Shown here: positions 31,752 to 42,686 of the stretch, piece after piece
How positions within the stretch are numbered: position 1 is the stretch's first letter
Layout of the letters: every line of letters starts with the position of its first letter
Assembly (NCBI RefSeq): GCF_016741875.1
Contig: NZ_JAERRF010000006.1
Span: 124,001-188,000 of the forward strand
Source of the DNA: Streptomyces coffeae
Lineage (GTDB): Bacteria > Actinomycetota > Actinomycetes > Streptomycetales > Streptomycetaceae
Length of the DNA stretch: 64,000 nucleotides
Reading direction: 5' to 3'
Translations under genes and position numbers: made by a program
The notes under the pieces: model-generated
What the model was told of the DNA's origin: nothing
The model's input: only the letters and a program-made list of their open reading frames with translations
Database searches by the model: none

Positions 31752-34700
31752 GTGCACATTTCACCCGGCATATACCCGGAAGACGACGATCGCCGTTCCA
31801 CACGGTTCCGCTGCCTCCTCGTCGGAGCGAACGCGCTGGTCGTGAGCTGCGCGGAACTACTGCTGAGCCGTGGCCACGAGGTGGTGGGGCTGGTGTCCGA
31901 GGACGCCGGCATCCGTGACTGGGCCCGCCAACGGAAGCTGTCGACCCATGGCTTCGGAACCGATCTGACCGATCGGCTGAGCGCGGAACCCTTCGACTAT
32001 CTGTTCAGCATCGCCAATCTTCGGATTCTTCCGGCCCCCGTACTCGATCTGCCCCGCCGACTGCCGGTGAATTTCCATGACGGACTGCTTCCGCGGCACG
32101 CCGGGCTGTACGCGACCACGTGGGCCGTGGCGGACCGCGAGGTGTCCCACGGGGTCACCTGGCACATCATGACGGAGCGGGCCGACGAGGGAGACATCCT
32201 GGTCCAGCGGGCGGTCCCGGTGACCGACCAGGACACCAGCCACACCCTCAACGCCAAGTGTTTCGAGGCTGGTTACGCCTCCTTCGGCGAGTTGCTCGAC
32301 GGCCTGGAGAGCGGAGGTGTCCCGCGGACACCACAGGACCTGAGCGCCCGGAGCTACCACGGCCGCTTCGACCGTCCACCGGGCGGCGGGTTCCTCACCT
32401 GGGACCGGCCGTCCGCGGTGCTGCACGCCGCCGTCAGGGCCGCCGATCTGGGGCCGCACCCCAATGAGTTCGGCACCGCGAAGATCGTCATCGGGGACAC
32501 CCCTGCCCTGGTGGGCGGTCTGACTCCCCTTCCCGGTCCCCCCGCGGCGCCACCGGGCTCCGTACTGCGCAGCGGCCAGGACGGTCTGGTGGTGGCGACC
32601 GTGGACGGCGCCGTACGGCTCACCCGGCTCACCACCCCCACCGGGGAACCCCTCACCGCCACCGCGCTGGCCGCGCGCGGGGTACGCCCGGGACACCGGC
32701 TGCCCGGCCCCGACCCGGGGCTGCTCGGCGCCGCCAGTGTGGCCCAGACCGGCAGTCTGCGGGACGAGCGCTACTGGGTCCGGCGCCTCGCCGAGTTGAC
32801 TCCCGCCGACCTCATCCGGGCCGAGGGTGCCGAGCGGGGCAGCGGCGGCCATGTCACCGTGTCCGTCCCCGTGCCGCCGGCCGCCACCCGCGCCGCCGCC
32901 ATCACCGGGCTTCGGCGCGATCAGTGGCTGCTCGCCGCCCAACTCGCCTTTCTCGCCCGGCTCGGCACGGACGGTGAGACCGATGTGCACTGGCGGGCCG
33001 CCCACCCCGCCACCGGACATCCGGCGGTGGACGCGCTGTACGCCTCCTTCGTACCGCTGCGTGTCCCGTGTGTGGACGGCGCGGACATGGCCACCTTCGG
33101 CGCGCTGCTGGCCGAACGGACCGCGGAGGCGGACCGTCACCGGACCCACCCCCATGACCTGTGGGTCCGTCACCCCCGGCTGCGCGCCCACCGCCCACCG
33201 GCCCCCGGTCTGCCGATCGCCGTCGAGGTGTGCGACGACCTCGCCGTGCCCGCCGCACCCGCCGACGGCACGTCCCTGCTCATCCGCATCCCGCGCGGGA
33301 GCGGCGGGCCCGGCCAGTGGGTCGCCCGCGAGGACACCTGCGACGGCCGGACCCTCGCCCTGCTCGCCGACTACGCGACCGCCTTCATGGCCGCGGTGGC
33401 CACGGGGGAGGGGAGCGGCGATCTGACCCGTATCCCGCTCGGCAGTCCGGCACACCGCCGCGCCGCCACCCGCTGGAACGACGCGGCGGCGGGCGGTCCG
33501 CCACCGGACGGCTGTGTGCACCAGCTGGTGGCGCGGCAGGCCCGGTTGCGCCCGGACGCCCCCGCGGTGTCCTGCGGTGAACGCGTCGTCAGCTACACGG
33601 AGTTGGACCGCGGATCGTCGGCGCTGGCCGGCCATCTGCGGGACCGGGGCATCGGCGCCGGATCCCTGGTCGGGGTGTTCCTGGACCGGACCGCCGAGCT
33701 GCCGGTCACGCTGCTGGGCATCATGAAGTCGGGAGCGGCCTATGTGCCGCTGGACCCCATCTATCCGCCCGAGCGCATCGCGTACATGCTCATCGACACC
33801 TCGCTCTCCCTGATCGTCACCGAATCACGGCTGGCCGGGCGGCTTCCCGAGGGCCACGGCGAGGTGCTCGTCCTGGACCGGGACCGGCCGGTGATCGCCG
33901 CGGCGCGTCCGGAGCCCGGTGACGACGTCCGCGGTGACCAGGACGTCTATGTGCTGTACACCTCGGGCTCCACCGGCCGCCCCAAGGGCGTACGGATCGG
34001 CCACCGCGCCCTGACCAACCTGGTCCGCTCCATGTGCCGCACGCCCGGGGTGACCGGGCGGGACACCCTTCTCGCGGTCACCACCGTGTGCTTCGACATC
34101 GCCGGGCTGGAGCTGTACTGCCCGCTGGCCGCCGGTGGCCGGGTCGATGTGGCCCCGGTCGAAGCCGTCGCCGACGGCGCCCGGCTGCGCGAGGTGCTGG
34201 AGCGTGTCCGGCCCACCGTCATGCAGGCCACCCCCGCCACCTGGCGGATGCTCCTGGACGCGGGATGGCCCGGCACCACGGACATTCCCCTGCCCCGCAT
34301 CCTGTGCGGTGGCGAAGCCCTCACCGCCGATCTCGCCGGAGAACTGCTCGCCCACGGCGCCCAGCTGTGGAACATGTACGGGCCCACCGAAACCACCATC
34401 TGGTCCGCCGTCAAACGGATCCGCCCCCGGCAGCCGGTGACCCTCGGGCGGCCCATTGCCCACACCCGGTTCCATGTCGTCGACCGCTGGATGCGCCCGG
34501 TGCCACCCGGTGTCCCCGGCGAACTGCTCATCGGGGGAGCGGGGGTGGCCCAGGGCTATCTGCACCGCCCCGACCTCACCGCAGAACGTTTCCTGCCGGA
34601 CATCTACAGCCGCTCGGACGGCACCGTCTACCGCACCGGCGATCTGGTGCGGCAGCGCGCCGACGGTGAACTGGACTACCTCGGCCGCCTGGACGACCAG

Positions 34701-35366
34701 GTCAAACTGCACGGCTATCGCATTGAACCGGGTGAGATCGAGGATGCTCTGCGCCGGCATCCCGGCGTCGCGGAGGCGGTCGTGGTGGTCCGCGAGGACC
34801 GCCCCGGCGACCGGCGGCTGGTCGCGTACACCGTCCCCGCCCGGCCCGGTGCACGCCCCGCCGAACTGCGCGGCCATCTGCGTGCCACACTCCCCGACTA
34901 CATGGTGCCCACCGCCTTTGTGGAGCTCGGCGCCCTACCCCTGACCGCCAACGGCAAGACCGACCGGCAGGCCCTGCCGCGCCCCGCACGCACCACCGGC
35001 GGTGGTACCGAACCCACCGGATGCCTCGAACGCGCCATCGCCACCGTGTGGTGCCAGGTGCTGGGAGCGGACACCGTGGGCATCGACGACAACTTCTTCG
35101 AGGCGGGTGGCACTTCACTGCTGCTGATGCGGGTGATGGCCCGGATCAACGCCGATGTCGGCGCCTCGCTGACACGCGTGGACATGTTCATGTATCCCAC
35201 CGTCCGGTCGCTGGCCCGGCACCTGGACGGTCAACGGCTCGGCCGCACCGCCCCCCGCCCCGACCCGGCCGCACACCGGGGCACCGGGCGCTCCCGCTCC
35301 GGCCTCGGCGATCTGCGCAGACGGCGGCGGCAGCACCACCCGGCCGACGAGACCTCAACGGGCTGA
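31752..35366 (+). CDS. NRPS loading enzyme: formyltransferase - truncated C - adenylation (Gly) - PCP
   Basis: A 1204-residue protein. Residues about 17-200 form a methionyl-tRNA formyltransferase-like domain with the catalytic trio Asn107, His109 (NFHDGLLP) and Asp148 (DEGDIL), followed by its C-terminal subdomain. Residues about 335-560 look like the C-terminal half of a condensation domain without the HHxxxDG half. The A domain has TSGSTGRPKG at 737-746, FDIAGLEL from 781, NMYGPTE near 875 and YRTGDLVR. Its first pocket residues (Asp782, Ile783, Leu786) match the D-I-L opening of the glycine code. The PCP serine is Ser1122 in GGTSLL. The expected product is N-formylglycyl-PCP made with 10-formyl-tetrahydrofolate. 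The same architecture starts oxazolomycin and conglobatin assembly (established knowledge, recalled). GTG start with AAGGAG 4 bases upstream. It is the first gene of the rightward operon. Confidence 0.9.
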   Translation: MHISPGIYPEDDDRRSTRFRCLLVGANALVVSCAELLLSRGHEVVGLVSEDAGIRDWARQRKLSTHGFGTDLTDRLSAEPFDYLFSIANLRILPAPVLDLPRRLPVNFHDGLLPRHAGLYATTWAVADREVSHGVTWHIMTERADEGDILVQRAVPVTDQDTSHTLNAKCFEAGYASFGELLDGLESGGVPRTPQDLSARSYHGRFDRPPGGGFLTWDRPSAVLHAAVRAADLGPHPNEFGTAKIVIGDTPALVGGLTPLPGPPAAPPGSVLRSGQDGLVVATVDGAVRLTRLTTPTGEPLTATALAARGVRPGHRLPGPDPGLLGAASVAQTGSLRDERYWVRRLAELTPADLIRAEGAERGSGGHVTVSVPVPPAATRAAAITGLRRDQWLLAAQLAFLARLGTDGETDVHWRAAHPATGHPAVDALYASFVPLRVPCVDGADMATFGALLAERTAEADRHRTHPHDLWVRHPRLRAHRPPAPGLPIAVEVCDDLAVPAAPADGTSLLIRIPRGSGGPGQWVAREDTCDGRTLALLADYATAFMAAVATGEGSGDLTRIPLGSPAHRRAATRWNDAAAGGPPPDGCVHQLVARQARLRPDAPAVSCGERVVSYTELDRGSSALAGHLRDRGIGAGSLVGVFLDRTAELPVTLLGIMKSGAAYVPLDPIYPPERIAYMLIDTSLSLIVTESRLAGRLPEGHGEVLVLDRDRPVIAAARPEPGDDVRGDQDVYVLYTSGSTGRPKGVRIGHRALTNLVRSMCRTPGVTGRDTLLAVTTVCFDIAGLELYCPLAAGGRVDVAPVEAVADGARLREVLERVRPTVMQATPATWRMLLDAGWPGTTDIPLPRILCGGEALTADLAGELLAHGAQLWNMYGPTETTIWSAVKRIRPRQPVTLGRPIAHTRFHVVDRWMRPVPPGVPGELLIGGAGVAQGYLHRPDLTAERFLPDIYSRSDGTVYRTGDLVRQRADGELDYLGRLDDQVKLHGYRIEPGEIEDALRRHPGVAEAVVVVREDRPGDRRLVAYTVPARPGARPAELRGHLRATLPDYMVPTAFVELGALPLTANGKTDRQALPRPARTTGGGTEPTGCLERAIATVWCQVLGADTVGIDDNFFEAGGTSLLLMRVMARINADVGASLTRVDMFMYPTVRSLARHLDGQRLGRTAPRPDPAAHRGTGRSRSGLGDLRRRRRQHHPADETSTG

Positions 35367-35387
35367 AGCGGAAAGGAACCACCCACC

Positions 35388-36518
35388 ATGCGCGTGTGCT
35401 CGGTATGCGCCCTGAACGAGGACCACCCCGGCGTCACCCTCGACGCGGACGGGGTGTGCAGCCTGTGCCGCCTCAACCTCGTCGGCGATCTGCTGGAGAA
35501 CTTCAGCTACACCCAGCAGGTCCACGACGCGTTCACCCGCAGCGGTCCCAATCCCGACGGGCCCTACGACTGCCTTTTCATGTACAGCGGCGGCAAGGAC
35601 AGCACCTATATGCTGGACAAGTTCGTCAATGAATACGGAAAGCGCGTCCTGGCCTACACCTTCGATGTGCCGTTCGAAAGCACCCATGCGGCCGACAACA
35701 TCGCCCTGGCCCGGAAGAAGATCCCCGCCACCTTTGTGGTCGACTCGGACGACGACAACATCAAAACGGTGATGCGGGAGGTCTTCAACCGGCCCGTCGC
35801 CAAACCGGGAAAGTATCTCGACGAAAAGCTGCCCTGCGTCTCCTGCCGCACCTTCTTCGTCATCCGCGCGATTCTCTACGCCTTCCGCCACCGCATTCCC
35901 TACATCGCGCTGTGTGCCGATCCACAGCAGATCCTCACCATGGAATCCGACACCCGGGAGGTGGTGCGCGGCTTCTACCGCACCTTCGGCGCGAAGCTGA
36001 CCGACACGGTCTTCCAGGGCGAGGCCGAGCAGGTGCTGTTCGCCGAGGAGGAGCGGCTGCCCCGGATCGTCTTCCCGTTCGTGGCCATGCGCTACGCCTA
36101 CGACCCCGACCGCATCGTGGCCGATCTGAAGGCCAAGGGCCTCTACGACTCCTCCCCGCTGGAGACCCACTGCACGCTCTTCCCGCTGCTCAACTACTAC
36201 TCCTTCGCCCACTGGAACTGCATGTTCTACAAGCTCAACGCCGCCAGTCAGCGGCGCGCGGTCCAGCGCAACAAGCACTACGACCGCTCGACCTTCAGCA
36301 TCACCTTCCCGCGCGCCGCCGATCTCCCCGCGATCGAGGAACGGATGAAACACGTGGTCCTCGACATCGCCGAGGGCCGCGGTGAACCGGAGAAGCAGCA
36401 GCACGAACTCGTGGACCTGTTCCAGGAACTGGGCGCCACCGCGGACGCGGCACGGTTCGTCGCCGGAGGCTTCCTCGGCATGCGGACGCTCGCCGCCGAA
36501 CTGGGCATCGCCCTCTAG
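35388..36518 (+). CDS. PP-loop (N-type ATP pyrophosphatase) protein, probable oxazole cyclodehydratase
   Basis: A 376-residue PP-loop ATPase. The signature FMYSGGKDSTYML is near residues 63-75. A CSVC...CSLC pair in the first 28 residues and a later CVSC look like metal-binding cysteines, as in N-acetyl sugar amidotransferase-type members. PP-loop enzymes activate a carbonyl or amide oxygen by adenylation. In clusters for 2-unsubstituted oxazoles (oxazolomycin, conglobatin, inthomicin) a protein of this type is thought to close the ring. Sitting between the formylglycine-loading NRPS and the KS-ACP, it is best read as the enzyme that cyclises N-formylglycyl-acetyl-ACP to oxazol-5-yl-acetyl-ACP. 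A thioamide-forming role is the main alternative for this superfamily. It starts 21 bp after the NRPS stop, with GAAAGGA about 10 bases before the ATG. Confidence 0.82.
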   Translation: MRVCSVCALNEDHPGVTLDADGVCSLCRLNLVGDLLENFSYTQQVHDAFTRSGPNPDGPYDCLFMYSGGKDSTYMLDKFVNEYGKRVLAYTFDVPFESTHAADNIALARKKIPATFVVDSDDDNIKTVMREVFNRPVAKPGKYLDEKLPCVSCRTFFVIRAILYAFRHRIPYIALCADPQQILTMESDTREVVRGFYRTFGAKLTDTVFQGEAEQVLFAEEERLPRIVFPFVAMRYAYDPDRIVADLKAKGLYDSSPLETHCTLFPLLNYYSFAHWNCMFYKLNAASQRRAVQRNKHYDRSTFSITFPRAADLPAIEERMKHVVLDIAEGRGEPEKQQHELVDLFQELGATADAARFVAGGFLGMRTLAAELGIAL

Positions 36519-36538
36519 GGCGGGGAGACGGAGGAATC

Positions 36539-39102
<2,564 letters not shown>

Positions 39103-39106
<4 letters not shown>

Positions 39107-39486
39107 CGGCGGCGCGCCCGGCCACCCCGCCCCGTCCCCGGCCACCGTCCCGGACAGGTCCCGGCACGGCCACCCTCGACCCCGGGCTGACCGTCCGCCA
39201 GGCCGGCGACCTCCCCCCGCGGCACACCGAACTCCCCTGCCACCACGAGAGGTTCCTCACCGACCCCGACGCCCGCATCATCGAAGGCATCGCGGTCGGT
39301 CTCTCCACGCTGACCCTCGCCTCCCGGCTGCACTTCAGCCCCAAGTACGTCGACTACCGCATATCGCGCCTCATGCGCAGGCTCCACGCGCCCAACCGCA
39401 CGGCACTGGTCGCGCGCGCCTTCTCGCTGGGCATGCTCGACGCCACCAACTGGCCCCCGAAGGTGGTGGAGGACTTCGTCGCGTAG
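39103..39486 (+). CDS. LuxR-type helix-turn-helix domain protein
   Basis: A 127-residue protein whose C-terminal 65 residues form a LuxR/GerE DNA-binding domain: an ARIIEGIAVGLSTLTLASRLHFSPKYVDYRISRLMRRL core matching the four-helix pattern. It has only a Pro/Arg-rich N-terminus and no receiver, ATPase or ligand domain. Its ATG overlaps the stop of the KS-ACP gene in an ATGA, so it is translationally coupled to biosynthesis. It is the only regulator inside the operon and the natural candidate for a cluster activator, perhaps acting on the shared divergent promoter. The recognition helix departs from typical LuxR text (SPKYVDYRISRL in place of SxxTVxxHxxxI), so the DNA-binding function is inferred. 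Confidence 0.75.
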
Positions 39487-39501
39487 ACGCCGCACGGCGG
39501 G

Positions 39502-39533
39502 CACGGCGCCCCCTCGCCAGAGGGGGCGCCGTG
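39502..39533. terminator. Strong bidirectional terminator at cluster edge
   Basis: A perfect 14-bp stem (CACGGCGCCCCCTC / GAGGGGGCGCCGTG) with loop GCCA lies between the convergent LuxR-type and SDR genes. It marks the right end of the biosynthetic operon. Confidence 0.85.
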
Positions 39534-39547
39534 GCCGTGACACCGGT

Positions 39548-40282
39548 TCACTGGGCGCTCGCGACGGGACGCACCACGATCTCGTTGACGTCCACCGCGG
39601 CCGGGGTGTCCACGGCGAAGGCGATGGCGTCGGCGATCGCCGACGCGGGGATGGCCACCGAACGATAGGTCTTCATGTCCTCACGGGCCTGCGGATCGGA
39701 GATCGAGTCCGCGAGCTCCGACTCGGTCACCCCCGGGGACACCACGGTCACCCGGATGTCACCCGCCGACTCCTGGCGCAGCCCCTCCGACAGCGCACGG
39801 ACCGCGAACTTCGTGGCGCAGTACACCGCGGCGGTGGGCACCACCTCGTGCGCGCCCACCGACGCGATGTTGACGAAGTGTCCGCCACCCTGCTCCCTCA
39901 TCACCGGCAGCGCTGCCGCGATCCCGTGAAGCACACCCCGCACATTCACATCGATCATGCGGTCCCACTCCGCGACCTTCAGCTCCGCCAGTGGCGACAG
40001 CGGCATCACCCCGGCGTTGTTCACCATCACATCCACCCGCCCGAACCGTTCCCGCGCGGCGGCCACGAACTCCCGTACGTCCGCGGCGTCCGTGACGTCC
40101 AGCCGCCGGAACGCCACCCGGTCCTCGCCATCCGCCAACTCCTTCGCCAGCGCGGCCAGCCGGTCGGTGCGCCGCGCCCCCAGGAAGACCCGGTGGCCGT
40201 CGGCGGCCAGCCGGCGGGCCGCCGCCTCCCCGATCCCACTGCTGGCCCCCGTCACCAGAACGACCTTCTCGGTGCCCGTCAT
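39548..40282 (-). CDS. Short-chain dehydrogenase/reductase (SDR)
   Basis: A 244-residue classical SDR: the NAD(P)-binding TGASSGIG near residue 11, NNAG near 88, a Ser in NIASVGA, and Tyr-x-x-x-Lys in YCATK. The start at 40282 begins MTGTEKVVLVTG and leaves the normal short N-terminus. It is divergent from the MmyB-like regulator gene across a 139-bp region with a clear operator, a pairing found very often in Streptomyces. It lies beyond the strong hairpin that ends the biosynthetic operon, so I do not assign it to the PKS pathway, although a tailoring ketoreductase role cannot be excluded. Substrate unknown. Confidence 0.9.
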   Translation of the reverse strand: MTGTEKVVLVTGASSGIGEAAARRLAADGHRVFLGARRTDRLAALAKELADGEDRVAFRRLDVTDAADVREFVAAARERFGRVDVMVNNAGVMPLSPLAELKVAEWDRMIDVNVRGVLHGIAAALPVMREQGGGHFVNIASVGAHEVVPTAAVYCATKFAVRALSEGLRQESAGDIRVTVVSPGVTESELADSISDPQAREDMKTYRSVAIPASAIADAIAFAVDTPAAVDVNEIVVRPVASAQ

Positions 40283-40364
40283 CCCTGTCCATCCTCTCGA
40301 TCGTGGAGCGGTTCCGCCCGTCACCGAGTCTGAGGAGAACGCCGCAGGTCAGCCAGGAAGCACA

Positions 40365-40391
40365 CTGCCTGGGTGCGGCACACCCAGGCAG
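40365..40391. promoter_or_regulatory. Operator-like inverted repeat
   Basis: A perfect inverted repeat CTGCCTGGGTG - CGGCA - CACCCAGGCAG (11-bp arms, 5-bp spacer) sits between the divergent SDR and MmyB-like regulator genes, 31 bp upstream of the regulator start. It is very probably the binding site through which the regulator controls both genes. Confidence 0.8.
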
Positions 40392-40421
40392 CACCCCGCC
40401 CGGCTGCCTAACCTTGAGGCC

Positions 40422-41255
40422 ATGGCCGACAACGCACTCGGAGACTTCCTGCGCGCACGCCGCGCGGCGCTGCGCCCGGACGACGTTGGTATGGCGTACC
40501 ACGGCCTCCGCAGGGTCCCGGGACTCCGCCGCGAGGAGGTCGCCGTTCTCGCCGGGGTCAACGCCGACTACTACACCCGGCTGGAACAGGGACGTGAACG
40601 CCACCCCTCACCGCAGGTCCTCGACGCCCTCAGCCGCGCCCTGCACCTGGACACCGACGCCCGCGCCCATCTGTACCGGCTGACCGGCACCGTCCCCGAC
40701 GACCGCCACACCCCAGCCCCGGACACCGTCAGCGCGGCGCTGCGGCGGCTGATGGACGGCTACGCCCACACCCCCGCCTTCGTCATCAACCGCACCCTGG
40801 ACGTCCTCGCCGCCAATGCCCTCGCCGAGGCGCTGTACTCGCCCTTCCGGCTCATGGACAACCTGGCCCGGATGATCTTCCTCGACCCCGCGGCCCGCCA
40901 CTTCTTCACCCGCTGGGAGTGGAGCGCCCAGGCCACCGTGGCCAATCTGCGCCAGGCGGAGGGCTATCCCGCCGACGGCCCCCGGCTGAACGCCCTCGTC
41001 ACCACCCTCACCCGGCGCAGCGCCGACTTCACCACCCTGTGGAACGCCCACGCGGTGCGTGGCAAGACCCAGGACGCCAAACACCTCCACCACCCCGAGG
41101 TCGGCCCGCTGACCCTCACCTACCAGTCCTTCGACGTCCGGGACGCCCCCGGTCAGCAACTGGTCATCTACCACGCCGAACCCGGCAGCCCCAGCGCCCA
41201 GGCACTCGGACTGCTCGGAACCCTCGACGCCACGCGGCGGCAGTCGGCCGAATAG
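40422..41255 (+). CDS. XRE-family regulator with MmyB-like ligand-binding domain
   Basis: A 277-residue regulator. The N-terminal helix-turn-helix (about residues 5-75, LGDFLRARRAAL...VPGLRREEVAVLAGVNADYYTRLEQGR) is followed by the MmyB-like PAS-type domain with DVLAANALAEALY, FLDPAARHFFTRWEW and SADFTTLWNAHAVRGK. Members of this family usually repress or activate an adjacent SDR gene, which is divergent here, and MmyB itself controls methylenomycin synthesis. The ATG at 40422 follows TTGAGG, a fair ribosome binding site. Earlier in-frame codons run through the operator and are unlikely to be translated. Confidence 0.9.
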   Translation: MADNALGDFLRARRAALRPDDVGMAYHGLRRVPGLRREEVAVLAGVNADYYTRLEQGRERHPSPQVLDALSRALHLDTDARAHLYRLTGTVPDDRHTPAPDTVSAALRRLMDGYAHTPAFVINRTLDVLAANALAEALYSPFRLMDNLARMIFLDPAARHFFTRWEWSAQATVANLRQAEGYPADGPRLNALVTTLTRRSADFTTLWNAHAVRGKTQDAKHLHHPEVGPLTLTYQSFDVRDAPGQQLVIYHAEPGSPSAQALGLLGTLDATRRQSAE

Positions 41256-41281
41256 CACCGGGCCCGGTCAACCGGCCGCGT

Positions 41282-42532
41282 TCATCGGCCGGTCGACCGT
41301 GCGGCGGACCGTGCACGGGACCTGGACCGGCGCGACGGCGGAGCGCAGCTACCGGTGTAGACGCGCGGTACCCGGTCGCCGACCCGGGTGACGATCTCGT
41401 ACCCGATCGTGCCCGCGGCCCGAGCCCAGTCCTCCGCACCGGGCTCACCGTGGTCGCCGGGACCGAAGAGCACCACCTCGTCGCCGACCTCCGCCGGGGC
41501 GTCACCGAGGTCCACGACGAACTGGTCCATGCACACCGTGCCCGCCACCGTGCGCCGTTCACCCGCGGCCAGCACCGGACCGGTGTCGGAGGCGTGGCGC
41601 GGTATCCCGTCGGCGTACCCCAGCGGCACCACACCGAGGGTGGTCCGACGGGGTGTGCGGTAGCGGTGGCCGTAGGAGACCCCCTGCCCGGCGGGGACAC
41701 GTTTGACGGAGATCAGCCGGGCGGAGAGCGTCATCGCGGGCCGCAGCCCCAAGGCCGCGGCGTCGGCGGTCTCGGGCACCGGGCTCAGCCCAAATACCGC
41801 GATCCCGGGGCGTACCAGATCGAAATGGGTCCGCGGAAGCTTCAGCGTGGCAGCGGAGTTGGCCAGGTGCAGCACCTCGGGGCGCAGCCCCGCCTTCCGC
41901 GCCATGGCCACCGCGGCACGGAAGTTCTCCACCTGTGTGTCGGCCACCGGGTGGCCGGGGGCGTCGGCGTCGGCGAGATGGGACCAGATCCCCACAACCC
42001 GGATATGCCTGGTCGCCTCGGCGCGCGCGGCGGCCTCCAGCAGCGCGGGCCACTCGGCGGACGTGGCACCGCCGCGGCCCATACCGGTGTCCGCCTTCAG
42101 ATGCAGCAGACAGGGACGGCCCGCCGCCCGCGCCGCCTTCTCCGCGGCCTCGACCGCCCAGATCGCCCCGGCCGACAGCTCGATGTCCGCGGCGACGGCG
42201 GCGGCCCAGTCGTCGCCGGGAGCCAGCAGCCAGGCCATGATGCGGATCCGGTTGGTGATGCCCGAGGCACGCAGGGTCAGTGCCTCATGGATCCGTGCGG
42301 CGCCGAGCCAGGTGGCACCACCGGCCAGCGCCGCGCGGGCGCTGGGGACGATGCCGTGGCCGTAGCCGTCGGCCTTCACCACGGCCATCGTCTCCGCGGA
42401 ACCCGCGGCCTCCCGCAGCCGCGCCACATTGGCGCTGATGGCCGCGAGGTCGATCCGCGCCTGTGCGAGTGGCGCGTCCTCGTGGGCCCCGTCCGCGCGG
42501 TTGCTGACCTCGTAGGAGCTGCCGATCGCCAC
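41282..42532 (-). CDS. alr: Alanine racemase
   Basis: A 416-residue fold-type III PLP enzyme that interconverts L- and D-alanine for peptidoglycan. The PLP lysine is Lys53 in VVKADGYGHG, and the second catalytic base Tyr287 is in GVSYGHRY. HLKADTGMGRGG, HLANSAA, RPGIAVFGL and CMDQFVVDLG are all standard. The GTG at 42532 is supported by GGAAGGA 7 bases upstream. The C-terminus has an extra basic Ser/Arg tail of about 20 residues. It is convergent with the MmyB-like gene. Whether it is the housekeeping enzyme or a second copy cannot be known from this window. Confidence 0.93.
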   Translation of the reverse strand: MAIGSSYEVSNRADGAHEDAPLAQARIDLAAISANVARLREAAGSAETMAVVKADGYGHGIVPSARAALAGGATWLGAARIHEALTLRASGITNRIRIMAWLLAPGDDWAAAVAADIELSAGAIWAVEAAEKAARAAGRPCLLHLKADTGMGRGGATSAEWPALLEAAARAEATRHIRVVGIWSHLADADAPGHPVADTQVENFRAAVAMARKAGLRPEVLHLANSAATLKLPRTHFDLVRPGIAVFGLSPVPETADAAALGLRPAMTLSARLISVKRVPAGQGVSYGHRYRTPRRTTLGVVPLGYADGIPRHASDTGPVLAAGERRTVAGTVCMDQFVVDLGDAPAEVGDEVVLFGPGDHGEPGAEDWARAAGTIGYEIVTRVGDRVPRVYTGSCAPPSRRSRSRARSAARSTGR

Positions 42533-42686
42533 ACCGTTGTCCTTCCGTGGAGACTTCACCGGGCCCCGAACGGGCCGGGTGTGAAGCCATCGTGTCGTCG
42601 GGGACAACGCTCCGTCATCGTGCAAACGCCACTGTCGTACGGCACCGGGGAGTGCCGAACGGACAACGGGGACCGGGAAGGGGCTG

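Noticed and set aside
31752..32400. A separate methionyl-tRNA formyltransferase gene
   Set aside because: The domain is in frame with and fused to C-like, A and PCP domains in one 1204-residue protein. Its NRPS context gives it a different role.
39548..40282. SDR as a tailoring enzyme of the polyketide
   Set aside because: It lies beyond a very strong terminator, is oriented against the operon and is paired with its own regulator and operator. The predicted product needs no extra reductase.
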